A stretch of DNA of 64,000 bases, taken from positions 148,650,388 to 148,714,387 of the forward strand of contig OY294068.1 of assembly GCA_958510875.1 (NCBI GenBank), in the 5' to 3' direction. Source of the DNA: Endomychus coccineus (taxonomy: Eukaryota; Arthropoda; Insecta; Coleoptera; Endomychidae). This document shows, piece after piece, positions 10,905 through 20,140 of this stretch. The position numbers were made by a program, and so were the translations under genes. The notes under the pieces are model-generated. The model had not been told where the DNA came from. It worked only from the letters and a program-made list of their open reading frames with translations, and did no database searches. How positions within the stretch are numbered: position 1 is the first letter of the stretch; every line of letters begins with the position of its first letter.

Positions 10905-11696
10905 GGAGGTAATTCGTGAAAAGATGTTACAAATTGATTTCCGTTATTTTTCTAAAATTAAAATTGAAAACATGATCAAAATAGAGGAAATTTTTTTTTA
11001 AAGTAATTTTTTTCACCCTCAAAATTAAAAAAAATCGCTACGTTTCTTCGATAAAGTTATAGGACAACTCTTCATGAAGAAAATAAGCCCCAAATCGTTA
11101 CTCAATGACCATTTGCTGAGAAGATCTAGCCAATTTATGTGAGCGTCTTTTTCGAAAAATCGATATATTTTGAAAAATAGTCAATATTTCAAATTAAGAA
11201 AAAAAGTGCTATCTTAGCTTGCCATGTACAGGAAACAATACATATGGAAGCGTACCCCTATTTTCAACGGTTTTCAATATAACTCGGAAAGAAAGATATC
11301 GATAATTATCTATTTGATACCTACAACTTTCTCCTTTAACTTTTTCCGATCCGAGCTATAGTTTTTTAAGAAAAACCGCTTTTCTCCAATTTTCTAGGTT
11401 ATATTCGACATTTCAGATCGAATTGCATGAACCACCTTTAAATTTAATTTGCTATACGCTCATATATTTTTTTCAGTTATTAATTTATGCATGTATTGCT
11501 TGAACTATATAGATATTACATTTACGGAGAATTGCATAAAATGTGATCCGTAATGAAGTCAGAGAGATCTCTCTGAATGAAGTACCCAACACACAGATAC
11601 CTACAACTTTCTCCTTTAACTTTTTCCGATCCGAGCTATAGTTTTTTAAGAAAAACCGCTTTTTTCCAATTTTGTAGGTTATGTTCGACATTTCAG
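10905..11696. repeat. Dispersed AT-rich repeat, right arm copy
   Basis: Mirror of 2027-2830, with the duplicated CCGATCCGAGCTATAG-containing block at 11325-11410 and 11610-11694. It stops exactly at the capsid-like start codon. Confidence 0.6.
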
Positions 11697-12176
11697 ATGG
11701 AGTTGCACGTGAAAACTAGCGCGTCCGTCGAAAAACCACGGTATGTTATCGTATTTTTCCAAACCAATAAACGTAACAATGTGAAAGCTAATCCTACAAT
11801 ATTCGATCATGTGGATATATCAAGTATCCGCTTATCGCTGAACGGAGAGTATTGGCCTAACGAACGGATGAACTTGGACTTTGCCAAGGAAGATTTCGTT
11901 CTAGCCCACCAAAACTATACCGATTTCTATCCCAGCTACACGAATTCCACAACAAAACATCCCATATTGGCTTATGATGAATTCAAAAAACGCGCGCTTT
12001 ACATCATCGATTGTTCTAGACAAGAGGAGGCGGTAAAATCATCAACAGTCGACATACGATTGGAGATTGAAGCGGATAAAGGATTTCCAGCCAATACCAA
12101 GGCATATTGCATCATCATTCACGATTGCTTGATGGAATACTACCCCCTCACCGGAATTGTCAAGAGTCTCAATTAA
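11697..12176 (+). pseudogene. Capsid-like protein, C-terminal part, right copy
   Basis: Starts at MELHVKTSASVEKPRYVI; the open frame upstream to 11577 is repeat-derived. Same features as the 1547-2026 copy: FFQTNKRNN, FDH, RLSLNGEYWPNE, IIDCSRQ, LEIEADKGFP and a terminal IIIHDCLMEYYPL. It resembles the second half of the double-jelly-roll capsid family of polinton-like elements. Within the family the last residues commonly follow a YNP/YPL-G pattern, so this copy (EYYPLTG) looks closer to the ancestral form than the left one (ECYPLTG). The gene next door (12221) begins 45 bp later on the same strand. Confidence 0.55.
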
Positions 12177-12220
12177 ACATCAGTCAGTCTAAATCGAAAC
12201 TTCAAGCGAATCGCATCATC

Positions 12221-12727
12221 ATGAGAATCGCATTAGTTGACATTCAGGGGTTCTTCATTGACGATGCCTTCCATCCAAAAGAAATGTGTATACAAATTGG
12301 ATTCAAACGTCATTATTCCTTATTCAAACCGCACACATCTTATTCATCGCTAAATGCAAAGGAGCGAAAATCCGTATGGTATTTACAAAAGTCTTATCAT
12401 GGACTCGATTATGTATCTGGGAATGTGGATTATGAAGAAATGAATAATATTCTTAAATCGATTCTCTTGTGTGCAGTCGACTATATTTATGTCCGAGGAC
12501 AGCAAAAAGCTGAATTTTTGAGAAGGAAGTGTATAGAATTGGATATTTACCCACACATCGTAGATGTTCATAGTTTCGATGGTACTCAATGTGAAACGGG
12601 GAAATTCGAGCGAACAAACAATTTGACCTGTCTGAATCATCGTAATGATGGTGGAAAATACATGTGTGCAGTTCACCATGTGGATAAATTACAGCAGTGG
12701 TTTCTGAATGTAATACTACCTAAATGA
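12221..12727 (+). CDS. Conserved 168-aa protein of virus-like cassette, right copy
   Basis: Intact frame from MRIALVDIQGFF to the stop at 12727, identical in the compared region to the left-arm copy. The downstream CAATAAA signal at about 12777 could serve as a polyadenylation signal. It is convergent with the membrane-protein gene (12806-13333, minus), whose stop lies 79 bp further on. Function unknown; see the left copy for motifs. Confidence 0.55.
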   Translation: MRIALVDIQGFFIDDAFHPKEMCIQIGFKRHYSLFKPHTSYSSLNAKERKSVWYLQKSYHGLDYVSGNVDYEEMNNILKSILLCAVDYIYVRGQQKAEFLRRKCIELDIYPHIVDVHSFDGTQCETGKFERTNNLTCLNHRNDGGKYMCAVHHVDKLQQWFLNVILPK

Positions 12728-12805
12728 TATGTATTTTATTCTGAAATATTATTATTATCAATCTTTTGTTTGTTTCAATAAAACACCTCCTTTATATAAT
12801 AATTA

Positions 12806-13333
12806 TTATTTATTTAAATGGAAAATAGCTTTCTTCACATTTTTAACAAACATTTCCAATACTAACACTGATAAAGAAGATAAAATAAAATACAACATTG
12901 CGAAAATTTTGGGGATTTCTCCTTCTATTGCAGATGATGTCTTTTGTACGAGATGTGGTAAACATGATGATTGTCGGATCATTTTGCCAGATGTAGGTGA
13001 TGGTGTGAATGTTTGCCACTTCATAATATCCCCCTCTGTACCATTTGGAAATAATAGCTTGAGCTTATAATTGAATGTGTTATTGGTGGTGGTGGTGGTG
13101 GTGGTGGTGGTCTGCATCGTTTCGAGAACTATGTATGTGATTACCTCTAGTTGATTTTCGTTAATCATTTGATAATTCATTGGTTGCCATTCTGTTCGAT
13201 TACATTCATTTCTCAGGTCTTTCCTGGGACATATATAAATACGTTCCACTCGATTCGGAACGTTTGTATACAGGATTCCATTCAAAATTGAGGTTAGGAA
13301 ATTGGGTTCTAACATAACCATCCTCTCCGCCAA
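12806..13333 (-). CDS. Putative membrane protein of virus-like cassette, right copy (175 aa)
   Basis: Same protein as 393-917 with nine instead of eight Thr in the ACC run and one I to M change (WQPMNYQ). One hydrophobic segment near the C-terminus, basic tail. Overlaps the 83-aa frame in a different register. Confidence 0.5.
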   Translation of the reverse strand: MAERMVMLEPNFLTSILNGILYTNVPNRVERIYICPRKDLRNECNRTEWQPMNYQMINENQLEVITYIVLETMQTTTTTTTTTNNTFNYKLKLLFPNGTEGDIMKWQTFTPSPTSGKMIRQSSCLPHLVQKTSSAIEGEIPKIFAMLYFILSSLSVLVLEMFVKNVKKAIFHLNK

Positions 13334-13457
13334 TACTTAAACTATTCAATTGTCTTATAGCGATATTTTTATCTTCGTAAAATTTTAAATCTCTACTCAA
13401 AGCTTTTACTTTCGCACCGAATTCTTCCAATTTACGTGTGTATTCTTCAAGAGACAT
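13206..13457 (-). CDS. Small charged protein of virus-like cassette, right copy (83 aa)
   Basis: Mirror of 269-520 with the same sequence. It lies between the membrane-protein frame and the OB-fold-like gene, all on the minus strand, so the three could form a co-oriented block of the original element. Confidence 0.45.
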   Translation of the reverse strand: MSLEEYTRKLEEFGAKVKALSRDLKFYEDKNIAIRQLNSLSIGGEDGYVRTQFPNLNFEWNPVYKRSESSGTYLYMSQERPEK

Positions 13458-13503
13458 ATTAATTCTTCCAATTTACGTGCGTATTCTTCAAGAGACATAT
13501 TAA
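13422..13503 (-). repeat. 41-bp tandem duplication, right copy
   Basis: Mirror of 222-303; the duplication predates the palindrome or was copied with it. Confidence 0.85.
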
Positions 13504-13565
13504 TACTGATGATTTCATCGACTATGTACACACGCTAGTATAAACATCATACCTTAGATTTCTTA

Positions 13566-13871
13566 TTACTTGAGCTCCAAAAATTCAAGTTTAAAAGCCG
13601 GGTTGCTTTTATTAACATCCTCTTTTCCCCTCAAAATCAAACAAGGTTTCATGTTGATTTGTTCCAAAATTGGGATAATCTGATTGGTCAGTCGATTGGG
13701 TAGGAACATAGAGAATTCATCGAACTCGAGCAATACGGATTCACCAAATTTGGTTCTTACTACTCTCGCTTGAAGTATTGTATAGTGCTTATTGATTTCG
13801 AGTTCTGGAACTCTCCTCAATGGTTTTCTCTCCAAAAGAGCACAATGATTAAGTTTTGTTAGATCCATCAT
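13566..13871 (-). CDS. OB-fold-like ssDNA-binding protein of virus-like cassette (101 aa)
   Basis: Starts at MMDLTKLNHCALLERKP; an open extension to 13952 runs through the (AC)n microsatellite and is unlikely to be coding, and TTGTTTCAG directly upstream could be a splice acceptor. The middle part (ELEINKHYTILQARVVRTKF, GESVLLEFDEFSMFLPNR) has the alternating pattern of a five-strand beta barrel and matches, from memory, small proteins found with polinton-like genes in arthropods. Binding to single-stranded DNA during replication is an inference from fold type. Intact here, frameshifted in the left arm. Confidence 0.5.
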   Translation of the reverse strand: MMDLTKLNHCALLERKPLRRVPELEINKHYTILQARVVRTKFGESVLLEFDEFSMFLPNRLTNQIIPILEQINMKPCLILRGKEDVNKSNPAFKLEFLELK

Positions 13872-13920
13872 AAATCTGAAACAATATGAATATAAATTGA
13901 GGATTTTTAAATTCGTATAA

Positions 13921-13942
13921 TACACACACACACACACACACA
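13921..13942. repeat. (AC)n microsatellite
   Basis: Eleven AC dinucleotides. Confidence 0.95.
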
Positions 13943-14229
13943 ATTGGAACAACAGTCATTTTATAAAAGATAATCAATCAATTTTGTACTTGTTATTTTA
14001 TGAATGTGAATTGAATAATTTTTTAACTGTTTCAATGCTAATAAGAGGTTTATTCTGAATAATAGACGAAACAAGTATGTTTTTATGGCAGTGAATTAAA
14101 TAATTGAATTAAACTTACATTTTCCGTTCAATAGAAGACAGCATACACAGGATATGTGAGAACGATGTGTTTCGTTTGAGCTGTAACAGATTACTGAGGA
14201 AACGAGAATTGAATTCGTAGTCAACATAA

Positions 14230-14440
14230 CTCTCAGTTCTAATTCGCTTACTAACAAGTCTAGACTTGTATATCACTTATTGTTATTTGTTGACCTAATG
14301 AATGACTCCATTGTATTCACAGCTGCTTACGTAAGTAATGACTAATGAAACGACAATTAAATTCGGTTACTAGCAAGTCTAGACTATAGTATATCACTTA
14401 TTGTTATTTGTTTACCTAATGAATGACTCCATTGTATTCA
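14230..14440. repeat. ~126-bp direct duplication
   Basis: AAGTCTAGACTTGTATATCACTTATTG and the following block up to CTCCATTGTATTCA at about 14256-14320 recur at about 14381-14440, slightly diverged. Between 13943 and this block I see nothing coding. Confidence 0.7.
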
Positions 14441-14475
14441 ATTACACGTGCTAGTATAAACTGACGTCACAAACC

Positions 14476-15427
14476 CCTGTATATACATTCAAACAATAAT
14501 TACAAACACCGAATGCCAATCGTCAGCAGATAGCATGACACCTCGTGACAGACGCCATGACACCTCGTCGATAGCCGAAGGATCACGTGACAGACGCCAT
14601 GACTCCGAAGGATCACGTGATAGCTGCCATGACACCACGTGTCTAGGACCTCTCTTACAAACAACCTGTATATACAACATAACACACTCTTTACAAACAT
14701 CCTGTATATACATTCAAACAATAATTACAAACACCGAATGCCAATCGGCAACAGATAGCATGACACCTCGTGACAGACGCCATGACACCTCGTCGATAGC
14801 CGAAGGATCACGTGACAGACGCCATGACTCCGAAGGATCACGTGATAGCTGCCATGACACCACGTGTCTAGGACCTCTCTTACAAACAACCTGTATATAC
14901 AACATAACACACTCTTTACAAACATCCTGTATATACATTCAAACAATAATTACAAACACCGAATGCCAATCGTCAGCAGATAGCATGACACCTCGTGACA
15001 GACGCCATGACACCTCGTCGATAGCCGAAGGATCACGTGACAGACGCCATGACTCCGAAGGATCACGTGATAGCTGCCATGACACCACGTGTCTAGGACC
15101 TCTCTTACAAACAACCTGTATATACAACATAACACACTCTTTACAAACATCCTGTATATACATTCAAACAATAATTACAAACACCGAATGCCAATCGGCA
15201 ACAGATAGCATGACACCTCGTGACAGACGCCATGACACCTCGTTGATAGCCGAAGGATCACGTGACAGACGCCATGACACCGAAGGATCACGTGATAGCT
15301 GCCATGACACCACGTGTCTAGAACCTCTCTTACAAACAACCTGTATATACAACATAACATACTCTTTACAAACCCCCTGTATATACATTCAAACAATAAT
15401 TACAAACACCGAATGCCAATCGTCAGC
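14476..15427. repeat. 225-bp satellite, four units and a partial fifth
   Basis: Units start with CCTGTATATACATTCAAACA at 14476, 14701, 14926, 15151 and 15376 and are nearly identical. Each has sub-repeats of GATCACGTGA and CATGACACC, so CACGTG sites recur. Because 225 is divisible by three, a 301-aa frame stays open through the array (14535-15440, +); I treat it as a by-product. Units 1 and 3 share CGTCAGCAG while 2 and 4 share CGGCAACAG, suggesting amplification as a 450-bp dimer. Confidence 0.95.
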
Positions 15428-15435
15428 ACAAACCG

Positions 15436-15590
15436 AGTAACTCACAATCACTGATAACGCTATCTAGCCGATAACGTTATCTACCTGATAACACTAATTA
15501 CACACACTGGATGCCCATCCGGGTGACTCACAATCACTGATAACGCTATCTAGCCGATAACGTTATCTACCCGATAACATACATCGCCAG
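15436..15590. repeat. ~92-bp GATAACGTTATC tandem repeat
   Basis: Two units, each GACTCACAATCACTGATAACG followed by GCCGATAACGTTATCTAC, containing a perfect 12-bp palindrome (GATAACGTTATC). They directly follow the 225-bp satellite. 15591-15690 holds two GACCGGAAGTG blocks. Confidence 0.8.
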
Positions 15591-15689
15591 CGCAGACCGG
15601 AAGTGGAGACCTGATAATAGCAAACATCGGAGCTCAGACCGGAAGTGACGTCACACTTCCTGTCCCAAAGGTAGTGGACTGTATCTACT

Positions 15690-16820
15690 AAACTTCTTCT
15701 AATCAGTTCATAAAACGTGGTGTACCACAGGGCTCCATATTAGGACCAGTGCTATTTCTACTACATAAATGACCTACCAGCAGAAGTACAACAAATATCG
15801 ATTCAATTCGTAGATGACACTTCTGTGATTCTCAGTGAGCCAATGTCACAAGATCTGAGACTTACAATATCTGATTGTCTTAACATGGTGCAGAAATAAT
15901 AATTTAGTCCTGAATATTGAAAAAACTCAACTGCTACATTTCAATTTTCAGACAAATAATGATAAAATAGTAGTTACTCATAACAGTCAGACACTGCATT
16001 GTCTTGGTGGTGTAAAATTTCTGGGAATTTATATAGATTGTCGATTACATTGGAGACGTCATGTCAGCGAATTGGCACAAAATATCACTCCATATGTTTT
16101 TGCTCTGGAAGTGATATCAAATCAAATTGATTACAAAACAGCTTTAATAGCGTACCATGCGCATGTTCAATCCAGATTGAGATATGGACTGACATTCTGT
16201 GCCAATTCTAATGAAGCTTCACGCATTTTCATTCTGCAAAAAAAGTGCCATAGAAGTGTTTTAAAAATAAAATAAACTGAAAGATGTAGACAACATTTTG
16301 TGGATCAAAAAATACTCACCTTATACAGTCTCCTAATCTTAGATTCGGTTAAGTTTGTGATTGATAATAAACGTTTGTTTAAAGAACATGATGACGAACA
16401 TGGATACCATACTAGATTAAAAAATAATGTCGTAAAATTTAATTATTCGTATTTGCAAAAGAACGTAAAATACATAATAACTAAAATTTACAATAAAATA
16501 CCACCTATAAGTAGATGCCTACCAAAAGAAATATTGAAAGCAAAGCTGAAAACATTTCAAAAGCCTTCTATTCACTACAGGATTATTTCAACGATAAAGT
16601 ACTTTTGATTTAAACTATCTGACGATATTTTGAAATATTTTATTTGTAACAGTGTAAGAATGTACTAGTATTTATTAATAAATGTATGTAGGTCTTATGC
16701 ATTGTTTGACGTTGTTCTACGCCCGAATGGGCATTTGTGTATACTTATATGAGCATTTTATGTTTTACTTGTATTGTAATTGTATATATATGAACTAATA
16801 AATTTACTTACTTACTTACT
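15690..16820 (+). mobile_element. Non-LTR retrotransposon 3' end (RT to tail), broken
   Basis: Translation near 15715-15835 gives RT motif B (KRGVPQGSILGPVLF), the IN-DLP region after a small frameshift, and motif C (FVDDTSVIL). Two further frames (16072-16275, 16300-16608) carry the usual thumb and C-terminal segments (RLRYGLTFCANSNEA, YHTRLKNNVVKF, IYNKIPP). The 3' end is marked by (TTAC)n at 16804-16820, a simple-repeat tail typical of LINEs of the CR1/jockey/RTE kinds. 5'-truncated and frameshifted, so inactive. Confidence 0.85.
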
Positions 16821-17760
16821 AGATGAGGAAGCGGTATGAAGTGTATCATCTGCACAGCTATGGACGGGACAGATGGTCACTTCCAACAGATCGTTGATAC
16901 GAAGCAGAAAAAAAACTAGGTCAAATGCTTCGAAGATATCCAATGATACAACTAGAGATTCCCCATGTTTTTCAATAGATTTCTGCCATCCATGTGCTAC
17001 GTAAGCAAGCATGCTGACGAAAGCCATATTGCCAGTCATTCACTATTTTGTAGCTCTCTAGGTATTTGATGAGCTCGATGTTGATTGCTTTCTCCATCAC
17101 TTTAGAGATCTCAGATAATAGTGAAATGGGTCTATAATTATTCTTTATTTTTTTTGGAATTGGTTGCACTCTAGCTGTCTTCCAGCTGGAAGGAAACACC
17201 AACTTCGTATGGAAGGGTAAACAACCTGCAGAAAACTGGTGTTAATTCAGGCATGTTCCTTCAGAACGACAGATGGAATTTCGTTTGGCCCTATAGCCTT
17301 TTCGTATTGAAATCAAGCAAAATGCGACTAATTGTGCGCTGACGAAAGACAATGTCACGTATATGGCTATCGACGGAAGCAATATTATGAGGGTTCTTCC
17401 CTTGTGGATTCAAAGTTGAATTTGCTGTAAACATTCCAGCAAAAAGGTTGGCTTTTTCCTGTAGTGTAGTCGCCAGTTTGTCTTGGGGAGGGAATGAACG
17501 GGATATGAAATTCTTACCAAAACGTATTGGCATAATGATAGTTGTTATCAGGGATCAGTGTTGGGTCATTAATTACCTGCTCGAGACCATAGGTAATGGC
17601 GAAGGCCTCAGGCTCTCGCATTGCGTCATCCATCTTGTTCGAGAACTTGAGCCAAGCGGAGTTGTGAACGTTGAAATCCCCATGATGATAATTTCAGCTG
17701 CTGGATAGTTCTGCTGAATGAGGTCAAGTTTCACAGAGATAAACGTCAACCTCCATCGAG
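16821..17760 (-). mobile_element. Non-LTR retrotransposon fragment, endonuclease to RT
   Basis: Read on the minus strand: an apurinic-endonuclease segment near 17540-17760 with a GDFNVHNSAWL-type motif, a linker (17291-17533), RT N-terminal motifs (ARVQPIPKKIKNNYRPISLL at 17100-17200, then KVMEKAINIELIKYL) and a decayed palm (SLDIFEAFD; CADDTLHTA). Several frameshifts. The same family recurs at 26165-26938 and 55510-56060 (shared LLEVTICPV). Confidence 0.82.
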
Positions 17761-18450
17761 TTATTCAATAAAAATAAAGAAATGCCGAGATATTCCTTGC
17801 TTTTTCAAGTATGCCATGGAAACGAAAGACAGCCGGCTGGAGTATAGTATATAGTTGTCGTCGACTCTTTTTTTAAAAGCTAATTTCAATTAATAATTGT
17901 CTACCTAAACCATATTTTCAGCTATTTTTTCATAAAAACAATTAGTGGAACTCACTCAAACTTGCACAGAATATTATTGTAACAATATTATTCCAATTAA
18001 AAAACAACATTTCTATATAGCCGTTTTTGTTTTAATTTGAAGAATTAACCACTAAGCTTTCATGTTGAAATGTTATTTCTTTGACTCGATATATTTTTGA
18101 AAAACGGTGTAGTGAAACCCTCCAAAAAATTAGACGTATTCTTATATTGTTATTCTCTAAGGTTTGTTCAAATTAAAAAAAAATGTATCATACAAAACTA
18201 TCCCTACCGAATAAAAATATGAATAAAATTGATTTGAAAATGTAAAATTATCCAAACGAAGCTTTCTGTTATCCCTATATGGAAAGGTTAAAAAGTAAAA
18301 TCAAGTTTTTTAAATATTATACATTAATACTTATTTAAAATACAGTCAATTTGTACCAAAAACAGATAACATAGAAATGCATATATATTTTCTTTATTAG
18401 AGTTTGAATTCAAGTGAATAATAAATCTATAAAAATACTGGAGACTTTTA
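17761..18450. other. No feature recognised
   Basis: AT-rich sequence with no convincing coding or repeat structure. Confidence 0.5.
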
Positions 18451-18452
18451 TA

Positions 18453-19297
18453 CAGTGTGCCAAATTGAGCTTCCATTACATAAATATACGAAAGTACATA
18501 CAGCATGAGCAATAAATCTGAAAAAATCTTGCAAAATCGCCCACAGGGATCAAAGATATTTTGAATTCGCCGTCATTTGAAATACTTTAGTTCTATGTGC
18601 AGTGGCGTATGTATGCATTGTCGTAGTAGGCGAATTTTTATTTAAATGGCATGTGAGCAATGTGACAAAATGGTTTTAACCTGAAAATTGCCCATATTTC
18701 AAAGTGGAGTTCTTATTGAATTTTATAGAAAATTTAAATTACTTCGATTTTGACGATTCTTTATAAATCGATTCTAGAAGTCATTTGAAAAAAATTGTAC
18801 CGTTTTTTTTTCCATGATATGCATTTTAGCATTTCTACAGAGGAAAATGTATCTTTTTTAATGCATTTTCAGGAGATAATATTAAAATTAAAAATGGGCA
18901 AATTTAGGCAAAATAGGCCAGAATTTCTTAGTCCGAGGTTTTTGGGGTTGCTAATCACGATTCCGGTGCCAGATTCGAACTACCGGTGCATTGGGCTCGG
19001 CATCCTGGTACTTTCGTGATCAGCAACCTGCGAATATGAAATTCTGACCTATTTTGCCTATATTTGGCCATTTTTTCACAATTTTTGATATTATCTCCTG
19101 AAAATGCATTAAAAAAGACGCATTTTCCTCTGTAGAAATCCTAAAATGCATATCATGAAAAAATAAAGTGGTAAATTTTTTTTCAAATGACTTCTAGAAC
19201 TGATCAAACAAAATCATAAAATTTTTTTGCTTTATTTCCTCGACTGAATGCACTAAGCTAATAATCATTTAATGGGAGCTCCATTTTTGCTCAACTG
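18453..19297. mobile_element. Tc1/mariner-type non-autonomous element (MITE)
   Basis: The ends are CAGTGTGCCAAATTGAGC and, at the right, GCTCAACTG, giving inverted CAGT..ACTG termini, each flanked by TA (18451-18452 and 19298-19299), the target duplication of Tc1/mariner elements. The centre is a long inverted repeat (about 18755-18935 with 19035-19215; GATATGCATTTTAG against CTAAAATGCATATC). No transposase. A short GC-richer loop sits near 18940-19030. Confidence 0.78.
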
Positions 19298-19299
19298 TA

Positions 19300-20140
19300 T
19301 TATAACATTATATATAATATATCATACATACATGCAAAACATTTTTTACAGGCTGCGTTTGTACCATACAATTATTATAACCTTCAGATTTTCCAGCAAG
19401 GATGTGTGATTGGATGGTATACAAAGTGAGCACTATTTCACTTGCCATCATTGTTTACTCCCAAACCATAGTAGGTATACGAATATACAAAAGACAAGAA
19501 CAAAAAGTTTACCGAAACAAAATTTATTTAGTGACATTTTGAAGGGTTTAAAATTTTGGCTGTCTGACATGAAATAGTGCGCACCCTATTTTAGTATTAT
19601 TTACCATCACTCGACTGTATGCTCAAATAACGTTAAGAATTTTGTTTAGAATATTATAAAAAGAGATATTCGAATACGCTACAAAATTTCTTTGGCAAAC
19701 TCCATACAACAGTCAAAATAAATTCGATGAGGTGTCCCAAAAAAAAACGTTATTTTCATCAGGAACTTATTCTTCGGATGATGTTAAGAGTCGAAAAATG
19801 CTTCGTACGGGAGCTAAGGGAGCCCTCTAAAGAGTGGGTAACAGATTAATTATTTGAATGCTATTTTCGAAGGAAAATTGTTCGAATTCAATTTTTCCCA
19901 ATTGTTCAAAAAGATATTTATTTGAAATTAGGATTTTTCGAATGTCAAGTTTAAGGATTACAATAGATTTAATTACACCTTCACTGTCTTGCATTATTCT
20001 TGCTTTTGTATTGCATATACTGTTGGGTTAGGAGGTTTAACATAATAATTTAATAAAATTGTTCATTTTAAGTCTGTGTTTCTTTTTATAATGAAGTGAT
20101 GAATGAATGTTGTGGTGGAGTCAGCTCGACAGTCAAGCTA
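19300..20140. other. Mostly unassigned; possible short inverted-repeat element
   Basis: GTGAGCACTATTTCA (about 19422) and TGAAATAGTGCGCAC (about 19571) form an inverted pair about 165 bp apart and could be a small MITE, but target duplications are not clear. Nothing else recognised. Confidence 0.35.

Larger units (their letters stand above)
7904..13735. repeat. Right arm of palindrome A
   Basis: Reverse complement of 1-5817. It is 15 bp longer because of small indels, including the 5-bp OB-gene difference and one ACC triplet. Since the left arm is cut at base 1, the match beyond 13735 cannot be tested here. Confidence 0.97.

Noticed and set aside
14535..15440. 301-aa frame with four 75-aa repeats
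   Set aside because: Product of the 225-bp satellite. Other frames on the opposite strand are open too, and no codon-level constraint is visible.
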